NCBI GenBank assembly: GCA_014084085.1
Contig: NPFB01000027.1
Span: 47,425-95,629, forward strand
DNA: 48,205 nt
From: Hondaea fermentalgiana
Lineage: Eukaryota; Sar; Bigyra; Thraustochytrida; Thraustochytriidae
Direction: 5' to 3'
Shown here: positions 8,722 to 18,400 of the stretch, one piece after another
Layout of the letters: every line of letters begins with the position of its first letter
Numbering within the stretch: position 1 is the first letter of the stretch
Notes under the pieces: generated by a model
Told to the model about the DNA's origin: nothing
The model's database searches: none
Seen by the model: the letters and a program-made list of their open reading frames with translations, nothing else
Made by a program: the position numbers and the translations under genes

Positions 8722-10095
8722 ATGGGGCGCGGCGCCCAGCAGGACCAGCGCGGCGGGGCGACACCGGCGACGGGGAAGCTCCGAGGTGTCGGCGGCGCGG
8801 AAGCCGAGGAGCAAGAGAAACAGTGGGTGCTCATCGATAACGTCGAGTACGATGTGACGAACTTCATGCGGAGGCATCCGGGAGGATCGGTGATTCGATA
8901 CGGACTGGCCAACACGGGAGCAGATGCGACCGAAATGTACAAGGCCTTTCACCTGCGAAGCAAAAAGGCCAATCTGATTCTCAAGTCGCTGCCAAAGCGC
9001 GAGCCGCAATGCAAGATTCAGCCTGGGCAGTCCATTTCCGAGGACAGCGAGGAAGGCAAAATCAATCGCGCCTTTGTCGAATTCGAAGAGCAGCTCAAGG
9101 CAGATGGTTTTTTTCAGACGAGCAAAACGCATGCGTTCATGCGTGCAGCCGAGCTTGTCGTCCTCTTTGTACTCGGCCTGTACGCGTTCTCGCAGGGATA
9201 CACGGTGACAGCCGTCCTGTTGCACGGTCTTTTTGGTGGACGTTGCGGCTGGCTCCAGCACGAGGCCGGCCACGGGTCGCTCGTCGACTCCGTCTGGCTC
9301 GGCCATCGCATTCAGCACGTGCTTATTGGCTTTGGCCTCGGAACTTCTGGTCACCTGTGGCGTGTCATGCACAACAAGCATCACAGTGCGACGCAAAAGG
9401 TGGGGCACGACTTGGACATTGACACCGCGCCTGTGGTCTCGTTCTTCAAGACGGCTGTCGAAAAGTCCAAGTTCAGGACACCCATGCTGCCCATGTGGGC
9501 GCGCGTGCAGGCCTTTACCTTTCTTCCGCTGACCAGCGGCGTCTTTGTCATGTGGTTCTGGTTGGGCTTGCTGCATCCCCGTCATGTTCTGCGCAACGGC
9601 CTGTGGGAAGAGGGTCTCTACATGCTTTCTTCGCACATCGTGCGCACGCTGCTCGTGCAGCAATGCACTGGCTGGAGTCTGCTGAGCAGCTACATGATTG
9701 GTTACTGGGCTTCAATGTGGGTGAGCGGCATGTACCTCTTTGGGCACTTTTCGCTCTCGCACACTCATAAGGACGTGGTGGAGCGCGACGTGCACAAGTC
9801 GTGGCTGCGTTATGCGCTCGAGCATACAGTTGACATTGACCCTGGATTTTGGCCCGTCGATTGGATCATGGGTTACCTCAATTGCCAGGTGATTCATCAT
9901 TTGTGGCCCCAGATGCCACAGTTTCACCAGCCAGAGGTTTCCCGCCGTCTGACCCAATTCTGCGAGACGCACGGTCTCGAGTACGAGAAGGTGTCGTACT
10001 TGACGGCATGGAAGATGACCTTGGGAAACCTTCACGAGGTTGGACGCCACTATGCTCAGAATGGTGGCATTGACAAGACGCTCAAGGTTGACTAG
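8722..10095 (+). CDS. cytochrome b5-fusion front-end fatty acid desaturase, delta-6 type
   Basis: 457 aa, the normal size for front-end desaturases, which insert a double bond between an existing one and the carboxyl end of long-chain fatty acids in the ER. The start at 8722 has A at -3 and G at +4. The N-terminal cytochrome b5 domain carries the heme motif HPGG (52-55) and a second heme His in KAFH (77). Di-iron histidine boxes are HEAGH (180-184), HNKHH (217-221) and QVIHH (389-393); the Gln replacing the first His of box 3 is the front-end hallmark. Hydrophobic segments lie at about 141-160, 262-285 and 323-342. Flanking signatures (GRCGWLQHE, QKVGHDLDIDTAPVVSFF, WIMGYLNCQVIHHL, QPEVSRR, a late TLGNLHEVGRHY) resemble Ostreococcus-type delta-6 enzymes more than thraustochytrid delta-4 or delta-5 ones as I recall them. 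Likely reaction: linoleate/alpha-linolenate to GLA/stearidonate. Regiospecificity is inference; delta-5 or delta-8 is possible. Confidence 0.9.
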   Translation: MGRGAQQDQRGGATPATGKLRGVGGAEAEEQEKQWVLIDNVEYDVTNFMRRHPGGSVIRYGLANTGADATEMYKAFHLRSKKANLILKSLPKREPQCKIQPGQSISEDSEEGKINRAFVEFEEQLKADGFFQTSKTHAFMRAAELVVLFVLGLYAFSQGYTVTAVLLHGLFGGRCGWLQHEAGHGSLVDSVWLGHRIQHVLIGFGLGTSGHLWRVMHNKHHSATQKVGHDLDIDTAPVVSFFKTAVEKSKFRTPMLPMWARVQAFTFLPLTSGVFVMWFWLGLLHPRHVLRNGLWEEGLYMLSSHIVRTLLVQQCTGWSLLSSYMIGYWASMWVSGMYLFGHFSLSHTHKDVVERDVHKSWLRYALEHTVDIDPGFWPVDWIMGYLNCQVIHHLWPQMPQFHQPEVSRRLTQFCETHGLEYEKVSYLTAWKMTLGNLHEVGRHYAQNGGIDKTLKVD

Positions 10096-10398
10096 AAATA
10101 CAAGTCTAAATCTTATTGTGAAAATGAATATTTCTGTGTCCTCGTCAACTAAACGGCCATGTGCCAAGGTCATTTTCGTCATGCGACTTTGCGTCTGCTC
10201 GGTGTCATCGAGACGCGCAACACAGGACAAGCAAACGCTTGTTGGAAAGGCTCACGACAAGGGCTGCGAGTCGTTCGGACATTTGCATCGCATGCAAATA
10301 ATAGATGCCAGTCGCTCATGCGTTGTAATATACTCTGGCCCGGACCGCAACAGCGGTATAGAACTGCCCCAGATCTTCAATGGGCCTTTGGCCTGCGC
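10096..10398. other. convergent intergenic region
   Basis: 303 bp between the 3' ends of the desaturase and the p25-like gene. The first 45 bp is AT-rich (AAATACAAGTCTAAATC...), a plausible 3' end region for the plus-strand gene, but with no perfect AATAAA. I see nothing else in it. Confidence 0.5.
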
Positions 10399-13035
10399 TT
10401 AGACATCCTGATTTGCTCGACGTTTGTTCAGTGTTTCTGGACGTCGACGATTCACCGGTGAAGGCACCTTTCCCATGTGTGCACTCGAGTAGTTTGCGCC
10501 GTTGGCAAGGTTCCCACGCATCATGGCGCGAGGTTGATGTTGGTATTGTTTGGGCTTTTGCTGGCGCTGATGTGGGCGTTGCTTTGAGCGAACGTCTCGA
10601 CGTCCATCGTTGGGCAAACGAGATTGCGGATTGCGTGGCTGCAGGTGCTTGTGCTGATGCTGCCGAAGAGTACGCGCTTTAGGGGATGGCGCAGGCTTGG
10701 CTCCGGCGCGAGGGGGCGGCGCTCGGGGCTTTCTTGTTGCCAATACAGCCCCGCGACGCACGGGTGCCTTTTGGATGTCTTGAGGTTGCTGCTTTGGTGG
10801 TTCAAAGGGGAGAACGGGTCGAAGTGTCGTTGATGGCTCTTGCGGGAAAAGAATCTGCCCACGTGGTACCTCAACTGAATCAATATTATCCCAGAGCACG
10901 TCGTTGCTCGCATCAAAGTAATCACGGGCATGAAGATTTTCGTCGACTTTGCTGTCCACGTGATTGTGCTGAGGCAAAGGGGAGAATTGCTCCAGGTCTG
11001 GATCATTTACAGCGATTCCAAGTGCAGACGCCAAAGCAGCCTTTTCACGCGCATTGAGATGGTAGGGATTGGTGCAGTGAAGCTTCTTCTGATCTCTTGC
11101 AAGCGGGTCGATGCGACTTGTACCTGGACTCGCGGGTTGAAAAGATGACGAGCCTCCACCTTGGTAGTGCGAGCGCGTGCGCACAGTGGGTCTGTGCTCC
11201 ATGAATTGAGTTATTCTCTGACGCGTTGTTCGAGTTGCGTGCGCTTGAGGAAACTGATTTTGCACGATGGTAAGCCCACGTGTATTAGCCACATTCGTGG
11301 CGATACGGGACTTACGTGTGCCTTTGGCTGGGGCTGGAGGCGTATCAGGTTCACCAGGGCGACCAAAGAGATCAATGAGACCGAGCATTCGTCCCTGCTC
11401 GTCGACGCTCTTAAAGTCTTGGTGATAGTCAAAGGAGGTGAACTCTTTGGAGCTCTTGGAGGGGATGCCGGCCTCTTTGCGACCGCCAAGCTTGCCATCG
11501 CCGCAGTGAAAACCCCCAAAGGCGAGCATACGCTTGGTGAGGATTGCACGTCGGTCATCACCAAGGTCCATTCGGTGAAAAAGCGCGCGTGCACGAGAGA
11601 CGAGGGTCGTGTAGCGGACTGCGAATGGCTCGCGACTGAGAAGCGCCTCTGCACAGAGTACGAGGACGTGGCGAAACTGCTGAAAGCCAATTTTTTTGTA
11701 GTCGTGGCCTCTTTTAGACACTTGCAGAAAGAGATGCTTGAGCTGGACCTGGGAAAGCCCCTTTGCGTGCGCAACGCCAAAATCTCGGCACATACGATAG
11801 AACTTGACGAAATCCATGCATTCGGCCTCGACAGCCATGTGCTCAAAGGTTGTTCCTGTCACAATGACGGCTGAGGCATACCGCCTAAAAACGAGATCAA
11901 GACCACTCGCATAGACACGAAAGAGTTCCTGAAGCTGGCTCTCTTCGCTCGCTGGTGCAGCAGGCTCTTGCGGTTGCCGCGATGGTTGTGTGGGGCGCAC
12001 CATCGCCTTCTCTTCTTTGTGGTACGCGTTGGGAGAAGGCGAGGGAGCAGGCGATGGCGTCGTGTCTTTTGCTTGGATTGCAAAATATAATTGCGAGTTG
12101 GTCTCCGAGACCGATGGCGATCGCGAGTTGGTCGTCGATGGCGGCCTTGAGACGGTCTCCGATGGCGATTGCGAGGCAGTCTCTGATGGCGGTTGAGAGG
12201 TCGTCTCCGATAGCGGCCGCGAGTCGATTTGGTGCGCTCGTGAATCCTCAAGTTTGGTAGATGACTCTGCATGAAGGACGTTTCGAGATGATTTGCGCTT
12301 GCAGGACTTGACCGATGGCGTTGTCTGCAAAGAAGCTGTTTCAGCCAATGCTGCCCCTGCAGCATTGGCTGTAGAGGAAGCGGTAGAATTGACTTGTGTA
12401 GGCAGTTGGTCGGCTTCTTTAGACATTGGAGAGTTGATTTGAGAGTTCTGTTCGAGAGGAGAAACGGAATCGTTGTTCCTATTGATGGCGTCTCTAAGAG
12501 TTGATGCAAGTTCATCATCATTGGCGTTCAAAGGTGTAACAGGCTGGTCGTCCGTCTCGGCATCGTCGGTGAATTGGGGATTTGTCGAAGTGTCCTCTCG
12601 CTCAAGGCTTGACATATGACCCATGCTAGTGGCGGCAGCGCTTGCCTCGTCTTTGTTGGAAAGATCTGCGACAGGCGTGCAGTTGGCATCCTGTGGAGCG
12701 GCAATAGTTGTAATATTGCTCTTGCTGGCATTCTTCTTTACCGTCGATTTATCATGAGCCTCGTCGTTCGAAACCGTAGCAGTGACAGCAGCAACCTCGT
12801 TCGAGAGATGGCTGGAGTCTAGTGCGTGATCGTCGCGATCGTAACTTGCGAGTGCAGGATCTGCAACTTGTTCTTTTTCTCCTGCATCATCTGCACTCGG
12901 AGTAGCGTCGTGCCCGGTGCTTGCAAGAGAGTGTTCTTTGTGCAGCTGCTCTTCATCCCGACCTTGTTGAGCGGCGTCGGGGTCCATCTGAGCAGCAAGC
13001 CTCTGATCCGCGCTTGTCGTAGACTCGTCAGCCAT
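10399..13035 (-). CDS. large low-complexity protein with p25-alpha/EF-hand-like core
   Basis: 878 aa from the ATG at 13035 (A at -3, G at +4). I do not recognise the whole protein. The N-terminal ~360 residues are disordered, acidic and Ser/Thr/Asn-rich, with a degenerate Ser-Glu-Thr repeat (PPSETASQSPSETV type) encoded at about 12110-12230. A folded core at roughly 363-500 contains LQELFRVYASGLDLVFRRYAS, then FVKFYRMCRDFGV...LKHLFLQV...IGFQQFRHVLVLCAEAL. That spacing resembles the p25-alpha (TPPP) fold, in which a FxKxCxDxxV helix precedes LIFxKVKxKxxRxIxFxxFxxAL. TPPP proteins bind and bundle tubulin. The C-terminal ~150 residues are very rich in Arg, Lys, Gln and Pro. A microtubule or flagellar role is only a guess. 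The gene converges with the desaturase. That it is a protein-coding gene is likely; the domain call is tentative. Confidence 0.7.
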   Translation of the reverse strand: MADESTTSADQRLAAQMDPDAAQQGRDEEQLHKEHSLASTGHDATPSADDAGEKEQVADPALASYDRDDHALDSSHLSNEVAAVTATVSNDEAHDKSTVKKNASKSNITTIAAPQDANCTPVADLSNKDEASAAATSMGHMSSLEREDTSTNPQFTDDAETDDQPVTPLNANDDELASTLRDAINRNNDSVSPLEQNSQINSPMSKEADQLPTQVNSTASSTANAAGAALAETASLQTTPSVKSCKRKSSRNVLHAESSTKLEDSRAHQIDSRPLSETTSQPPSETASQSPSETVSRPPSTTNSRSPSVSETNSQLYFAIQAKDTTPSPAPSPSPNAYHKEEKAMVRPTQPSRQPQEPAAPASEESQLQELFRVYASGLDLVFRRYASAVIVTGTTFEHMAVEAECMDFVKFYRMCRDFGVAHAKGLSQVQLKHLFLQVSKRGHDYKKIGFQQFRHVLVLCAEALLSREPFAVRYTTLVSRARALFHRMDLGDDRRAILTKRMLAFGGFHCGDGKLGGRKEAGIPSKSSKEFTSFDYHQDFKSVDEQGRMLGLIDLFGRPGEPDTPPAPAKGTRKSRIATNVANTRGLTIVQNQFPQAHATRTTRQRITQFMEHRPTVRTRSHYQGGGSSSFQPASPGTSRIDPLARDQKKLHCTNPYHLNAREKAALASALGIAVNDPDLEQFSPLPQHNHVDSKVDENLHARDYFDASNDVLWDNIDSVEVPRGQILFPQEPSTTLRPVLPFEPPKQQPQDIQKAPVRRGAVLATRKPRAPPPRAGAKPAPSPKARTLRQHQHKHLQPRNPQSRLPNDGRRDVRSKQRPHQRQQKPKQYQHQPRAMMRGNLANGANYSSAHMGKVPSPVNRRRPETLNKRRANQDV

Positions 13036-13651
13036 TCTCTTGCGAATGCGAGCTTTATCTTCCGGCGCTCGTCCAGAGGTGCGCGAGACTGCTCCGCGCG
13101 CCGTTGCTTGCGTACGCGCGCACGCAGTGCGTGTAGACGGCGGGGGCTCGCCAGGTTTGCAGGCCGGTCGTCGTTGCACTTGTTGCTCTCGTCCCCTCGC
13201 GCTTTGCAAGCTGTTGATTGACCCCGCGCCGGAAAGTGTGCGTGCGGTCCTGCGTTCGCGCAACCCATTTTTGCATACTGTGAGAACAGGTAGGTGTGTG
13301 CGTCCGTTTCAAAGATGTCAACTATTGGTTGAATAAATACTGATGTGCGGTGATGCGTGAGCCTGGGCCTAGAGATGCCACCAACCATGGATGATCTAGA
13401 AGGAGTATAGTGCTACTTTGTAGTTGTGCTGAGAATACTCTCGCTTTGGTACAATTGACAGGCGGACTAGCGCAGGGATCGGGTACCGGGACAGGGTCCG
13501 AGGAGCCGAAGTCACGGACGCTCGCACAGCTTCTTGCATCGTGAACGCGTGAAACTGTGGCAGTGGCGACAAAGCAAACCCTGTCCATGGACAGTGATGA
13601 CTAATCGCTGCACCTGTCCCTCATGATGATAAAGGTCAGATGGTGATGACC

Positions 13652-13717
13652 AAGAAGAGGAGGAGGAGGAGAAGGAGAAGAAGAAGAAGAAGAAGAAGAA
13701 GAAGAAGAAGAAGAAGA
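13652..13717. repeat. (GAA/GGA)n purine tract
   Basis: All 66 bases are purines on the plus strand, as GAGGAGGAG then GAAGAAGAA units. Mirror-symmetric homopurine tracts of this length can form H-DNA. The tract lies about 620 bp upstream of the p25-like start and 580 bp downstream of the kinase stop. Confidence 0.85.
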
Positions 13718-14057
13718 CGCGATGCGTTCAGGCGCTTTCCGAGAAACGTGATTCAAGGCGCGCACGTGAGGCCGTCTACTAAAGATCCTTTGCATCAAGA
13801 GGCAGGACGTGCATTAATTCTGTGTTCTACGAAATGCAGGAGAAACACTGTGCTGCCTCGATTTACAGACACGTGTTCGCGCGCAGCGAAGATGCAAGAT
13901 GTTGTCGGGTCAAAGAGGCGAGTTTATTCTTGCCAAAGGCGAGCGTCATCGTTCGTCTGTCGGGTGCAATGGCAGTGAGCTAGCATGGTGCACGTTTCAA
14001 GAAGCCAACAAGTGCAACTTGAATCTGAGTTGGTGATTGGATGGTATGAAGAGAATA

Positions 14058-14063
14058 TTTATT
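14058..14063 (-). terminator. candidate poly(A) signal for the kinase gene
   Basis: TTTATT on the plus strand reads AATAAA on the minus strand, about 240 bp downstream of the kinase stop, in a locally AT-rich stretch. Only the hexamer and its distance support it. Confidence 0.35.
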
Positions 14064-14300
14064 TTTTGTCGGTGATATACGATGAATTGAAAGGTGAGTT
14101 TACGTTGAAGGTGAGGAGTGACTGGCAAAATGGCAAGCAACTGTTTTTTGTTTTGTGTCTGGGGGTAGGGTGAGGTGGGTGGCGGGAGGGGAAGAAGTTG
14201 CTGCCGGAATCGGTCGACCTTTCGAGTCGACAAATGGACTGAATACAGAATCAATTGACTAGCTGGTGACGAGAATAAATTGGATGAGTTGAGGTGTGGC

Positions 14301-15743
14301 TCATGAGGCAAAAGGAGCCGCATAGCCCTGGTGGGCTGCGACGTCCCAGTCAATGCCGTAGAAAAAGGGGTGCGCCTTGAGGTCTTCGAGGCCGTTCGCC
14401 CAGCCCATGCGCGCCGAAGGTTCTTTTACAAGGAGGCGAGAGATAAGGTCGAAAGCGGAAGTCTCGGCCAAGTCGAGGTCGTCATGTTCAGTATCGGCTT
14501 GAGCGTTGTTCGGCGCGAAGACTTGCTCGTGGTTGTCATCATCAGCATCAGAATCGTCATCATTGGCGTCATAGAGCATCAGCTCTGGCGGGAGCTGAAG
14601 GGGGGCAACACAGATGAGATTGCAAGTCTCTTGAGGGTCATGCGGTATGTGCCAGGGCCATCCCCCAAAGAGCATTTCATACATGAGAACGCCGAGGCTC
14701 CACCAGTCGGACTCGCAGCCGTGCTTGTCCCTCTGGAGGACTTCGGGCGCGGCGTATGCGAGAGTGCCCGAGCTTGTGCGAACTTCGAGGCGGCCAGTTT
14801 CAACGTTGAAGTCGGCCTCGGGGTCGAGGACGACGGAGAGCCCAAAGTCGAGGATGCGAACGTGACCTGAGGAGGTGAGGCCAATGTTCTCTGGCTTGAT
14901 GTCGGCGTGGAGGATGTGGTTCTCGTGAAGAAATTGTAGCCCAAGAGAAATTTCGACTGCGTAAAAGAGAATGTCGGGAAAGGCGAGTTCCTCGTCTTGC
15001 ATGAGGGTGAAGAGATCGCCACCGAGACAGGGTTCCATGCCAATAAAAAACCGGTTTGCGTCTTGGCTGGCAAAGTAAAAGTCGATAACAAAGGGACTCC
15101 GGGCTGGGGTCTTACCCAGGTGCCTCAGGACGGAGATTTCCCTTGTGACGCAGTCGTCGGCGACTCGACCTATTGACGCAGCGGTTGCTGCGAGGGTTTC
15201 GTCACTTTCTTCTTGATCTTGTGCTGCTGCTGCAGCAGCCATGGCTGATGCTGAAGGGAAGGAGGAGGAAGAGGAAGCAGCAGCAGAGACAGAAAGTTGA
15301 ACGCCATTGTCGGCATCATTCGCCGCGCTGCCAGCCTCGTCTGCGTTGGCTCGGAGGACGTTGACAATTTTGAGGGCAAAGTGACCACTGACGGAGGAAT
15401 CGATGACGGTTCCTCGGGAGAGTTCATTTTGCACGGGGACGTTGACAACGGTGCCGGATTGGTACGAGTTGTTGTTGTCGTTGTTGTCATTAGTGTAGAC
15501 GTATCGGGTGGAGTCCCGATGTAAACCGGCAGCGACATCGTGATTTTGATTGTTGTTGTTGTTGTTGTTGTGGCTGTTGTTATTATTATCTGGTGCCCAC
15601 GTGGCGAGCGCGACGACGCCATTGCGCCCGTGATCAAGCATCCTGACAATTCGTGCCATGCGCGGCAGCGCGGCAGCGTGATGTGCTGATGAAGGTAGGT
15701 CTGCGTTGGCCGCATGAGCAGAGCTCGTCCTCCTCATGGTCAT
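14301..15743 (-). CDS. divergent AGC-type Ser/Thr protein kinase, non-RD
   Basis: 480 aa from the ATG at 15743 (A at -3); a second ATG two codons later is an equally good start. The C-lobe is a complete kinase: HILHADIKPENIGL with catalytic Asp281, ILDFGLS (DFG 299-301), SGTLAYAAPEVL (APE 332-334) and ESDWWSLGVLMYEMLFGGWPW. The SDWWSLG motif and the compact end (VKEPSARMGW...LKAHPFF) point to the AGC group (PKA/PKG/NDR-like). In the N-lobe, catalytic Lys125 is in HFALKIV and the helix-C Glu202 in TREISVL. Oddities: the Gly loop is weak (DHGRNGVV); ~70 low-complexity residues rich in Asn lie between that loop and Lys125, and ~65 Ala/Ser-rich residues between Lys125 and Glu202; HRD is HAD, so this is a non-RD kinase. 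An acidic Asp/Asn insert lies late in the C-lobe. All catalytic residues are present, so activity is plausible. Substrate unknown. Confidence 0.88.
   Translation of the reverse strand: MTMRRTSSAHAANADLPSSAHHAAALPRMARIVRMLDHGRNGVVALATWAPDNNNNSHNNNNNNNQNHDVAAGLHRDSTRYVYTNDNNDNNNSYQSGTVVNVPVQNELSRGTVIDSSVSGHFALKIVNVLRANADEAGSAANDADNGVQLSVSAAASSSSSFPSASAMAAAAAAQDQEESDETLAATAASIGRVADDCVTREISVLRHLGKTPARSPFVIDFYFASQDANRFFIGMEPCLGGDLFTLMQDEELAFPDILFYAVEISLGLQFLHENHILHADIKPENIGLTSSGHVRILDFGLSVVLDPEADFNVETGRLEVRTSSGTLAYAAPEVLQRDKHGCESDWWSLGVLMYEMLFGGWPWHIPHDPQETCNLICVAPLQLPPELMLYDANDDDSDADDDNHEQVFAPNNAQADTEHDDLDLAETSAFDLISRLLVKEPSARMGWANGLEDLKAHPFFYGIDWDVAAHQGYAAPFAS
15550..15589. repeat. (TTG)n microsatellite inside the kinase gene
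   Basis: TTG repeats on the plus strand (AAC on the coding strand) encode the poly-Asn tract of the kinase N-lobe insert. The frame is kept because the unit is 3 bp. Confidence 0.85.
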
Positions 15744-16537
15744 GATGGCAATGGTAAATGTGGAGCAGTTCGATCTGTGCACGTTGCTCACTCGCTCGCT
15801 TCTGCCCTTTTACGGATTTGGCTTTTCTACTTTTTGCCTGGTAGCTCGAGCTGTCGATCGTGCCCGCAGCTCGTCAAGACAGGCAAGGGAAGGTTTAGGC
15901 GCACGCCAAGATCTGACACAAGGTGCTGTGGCGTTCGCGCTCGCCCTCTATCGCTTTCGCGTTGGCGCGCGCGCGGGTCCTGGGCCGGTCGCGCGAGCAC
16001 CGCGATCGGGCGCGCGGTTCTTTCGGCGAGGCACGGGCGGGGGCGCCGTGTCGTGCTGTGCTGGACGTGAATGCCAAGGTCGCCAAGGCACGGAGGCGGA
16101 GGGACTGGGACGGAGCCTACAGGTAGGTGGGCCGCCCGGATCCGCGCCGCGGATCCGCGCCACGGATCCGCCGCCCTCCTTTCTGTGTCCGCGAGGTGCG
16201 CGTGGAGAAGGCCAGGGAGGGAGACAGGGGAGGGGCCAGCGAGGGAGCGCTGCGCCGCGCCGCGCCCGTGCGCTCGCCCGCGTCTGTTGCTCACTCTCTC
16301 TCTCTCTCTCCGCCGTGCCTTGCTTTCTTCTTGCTTTCTTTCTTGCCTCGCCTCCTTGGGCTCGCAGCTGCTGCGACGGCCGAGGTGCTTTGCAGGTTTG
16401 CTGCGGCCTCGTTGCCTCCTTTTTCTCTGCTCTCCCCTTTTGCCTCTTCTTTTCCCTTTTCTTTCCCTTTTCTTTCCTTTTCAATTCCTTTCCTTTCCTT
16501 TCCTTTCCTTTCCTTTCCTTTCCTTTCCTTTCCTTTC
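15744..16537. other. start of repeat island; pyrimidine tract running into assembly gap
   Basis: Upstream region of the kinase gene grading into low-complexity DNA. Open frames here run through in several phases at once and show no domain. Notable are GGATCCGCGCC repeats at about 16138-16170, a CT run at about 16297-16312, and a nearly pure pyrimidine tract from about 16404 to 16537. That tract ends in (CCTTT)n, which runs into the N gap. Confidence 0.6.
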
Positions 16538-16637
16538 NNNNNNNNNNNNNNNNNNNNNNNNNNNNNNNNNNNNNNNNNNNNNNNNNNNNNNNNNNNNNNN
16601 NNNNNNNNNNNNNNNNNNNNNNNNNNNNNNNNNNNNN
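16538..16637. other. assembly gap (100 N)
   Basis: Exactly 100 N, so the length is probably a placeholder. The left flank is a (CCTTT)n pentanucleotide array and the right flank a (CTTG)n tetranucleotide array, so at least one repeat boundary is missing. Confidence 0.98.

Positions 16638-16686
<49 letters not shown>
16638..16686. repeat. (CTTG)n microsatellite
   Basis: About 12 tandem CTTG units directly after the N gap. The array reads CAAG on the other strand and recurs in that orientation at 17350-17395. Confidence 0.95.
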
Positions 16687-16687
<1 letters not shown>

Positions 16688-17346
16688 GCCCCGCTCTTTC
16701 TCTCCTCCCTCCTTCCCTTTGCTTGCTTCCCTCTCGCCGCCCACGCATGCCAACCGCCACTGCCTGCCGCGGCCGAGCACGCCTCCCCCTCCGGGTCCCT
16801 CCCCCCGCAGCGCGGGCGGCGTGCGCTCGCGTCCTGACACACAGCCGCTGCAGCTGCGGAGAGAGCGGGATGAAAGACCGTGCCCGCCAGCCAGAGAAAG
16901 AAAGAAATGGAGGAAAGAAAGGAAAAGTAGCTGCCTTGCCTGTTTGTCCCCTTCTGTCTTTCTGTCGGCTGGTCAGCTCTGCTTTACGGCCACGGCCTGC
17001 GCGCTCGCTTCTGCCTGCCGGCCTTCTTGCCTGCCTGGGCTCGCCCGTTTGGATGGCGCGGCCGAGCCTGGAGCCGCGCTTGGGGACGGTCCTGGTAGCC
17101 AGCCGCAGTCGCTGCCGCAGCCGTGCGCGACAGCCTCTCGCGAGCGGCTGGCGAAGGAAGCCTCGCTGTAGCGAGGTCGAGCTCTTTGCGCTCGCGAGCT
17201 CTTTCTCTCGACGGACTCTCCCTCGCTCTCGCTCGCGCGGACCCGGAATGGCGCGACGCCGGAGTGGTCACCGGCCAGGAAGGGGGGAGCTGCGGCCGGT
17301 GCGGCCACAAGGTTCTTGCCGCAGGCCGGCGCGGGCCTCGCTCGCT

Positions 17347-17349
<3 letters not shown>

Positions 17350-17395
<46 letters not shown>
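17350..17395. repeat. (AGCA/CAAG)n microsatellite
   Basis: About 11 tandem tetranucleotide units, the reverse complement of the CTTG array at 16638-16686. Confidence 0.95.
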
Positions 17396-18162
17396 AGCTA
17401 GCACGCAGAAGCGAAGCTAGCTCGCGAGCGAGAGACCAACCGACCGACCGACTGACATGATTGACCGCGATTCTTCCCAGCCCGCCCGCCCGCTGCCGCC
17501 CGCCCGCCTGGCGGCCATCATGATAGGAGATAGAAGATCCGCCACTGATCTGTAACTGATCTCTCGTGTTGCTGGTTCTTCGCACCTCAGGTTTCGCTGG
17601 TCGGCCTAGGCTCGGCTTTGTCTCCTTGCTCTTACCTCAATCAATCAATCAATCAATCAATCAACCAATCAACGATGCGTCGCCCGCAACCGACGGGAGT
17701 TTTGAAGGGTCGCTGATGATAGGCAGCAAGCAGGCTGTCCCTCGCCAACGATGGATCGATGGATCGATCGGCCAACGCTCGACAATGGTGTGGCGGGCGG
17801 GTCGGCCGCCATGGCCATGGCCGCCCCCGGAGCCTCCGCGGACAGAGGAGTGGAATGGAGTGGGACGGGGCGGTCCTGCCGGCCACATTCTCCCGTTTCG
17901 AGCTTGGCTTTTCGCGCAGATCGCAGTGGCAGCATGCAGGCAGCGGCACGGCAGAAAGAACCCGGTTTTTAGCCTCGGAGACTTCTACTTCATTCGTCGC
18001 GGGTGACATGGTTCTTCGCCACCCGCCAATGTGACAGTAGGAGCCGGAGAATAAGCAGCCGTCGCCGCTCATGCTGCATGTCGGATATCTGCCGCAGTGG
18101 CGAAGGGAGCTGTGGCGGAGATCCTGCAGCAGCAGAGCAAAACAAGCCCAACTCCCGCGCCC

Positions 18163-18245
18163 TGGAAGGAAGGAAGGAAGGAAGGAAGGAAGGAAGGAAG
18201 GAAGGAAGGAAGCAAGGAAGGAAGGAAGGAAGCAAGGAAGGAAAG
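18163..18245. repeat. (GGAA)n microsatellite
   Basis: About 83 bp of GGAA/GAAG units, interrupted twice by AAGCAAGG. Purine-only except for those two C residues. Confidence 0.95.
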
Positions 18246-18400
18246 GCTGCTGCCTGCTCAGAGTGAGATCGAGAGACGCCGCGGCGGCTACCAGGCAGCT
18301 GCGGAGGCCCGCCCGTCACGCAACCGCTTGCGTTCGCCTCGAATCGCGCGCGCGAAGGCGAGGCCAAGAGCAAGCAAGCAAGCAAGCAAGCAATCATTAA

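Larger units (their letters stand above)
13036..14300. other. intergenic region with long purine tract
   Basis: 1.27 kb between two minus-strand genes: the 5' side of the p25-like gene and the 3' side of the kinase. A 66-base pure purine tract (GGA then GAA repeats) spans 13652-13717. A minus-strand AATAAA lies at 14058-14063. The frame above the p25-like start remains open to 13263 without ATG. I see no additional gene. Confidence 0.55.
16687..18400. other. repeat island segment, no gene
   Basis: GC-rich, low-complexity DNA. It holds a CAAG/AGCA array (17350-17395), an AATC array (about 17638-17673), GATC-rich bases (about 17754-17772), a GGAA array (18163-18245) and a short AAGC array (18370-18393). 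Every long open frame is generated by these repeats or by GC bias; none shows a domain or a stable codon pattern. Confidence 0.6.

Noticed and set aside
13036..13263. N-terminal extension of the p25-like protein
   Set aside because: Open only from a TTG at 13263; the ATG at 13035 has A at -3 and G at +4.
16538..16686. Transposable element boundary at the gap
   Set aside because: A change of simple repeat across an N gap is not evidence of an element. No terminal repeats, transposase or reverse transcriptase motifs were seen anywhere in the island.
15744..17460. Long open frames through the first N gap on both strands
   Set aside because: They read through 100 unknown bases and through CCTTT/CTTG arrays as periodic peptides. 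No domain, no consistent codon pattern.
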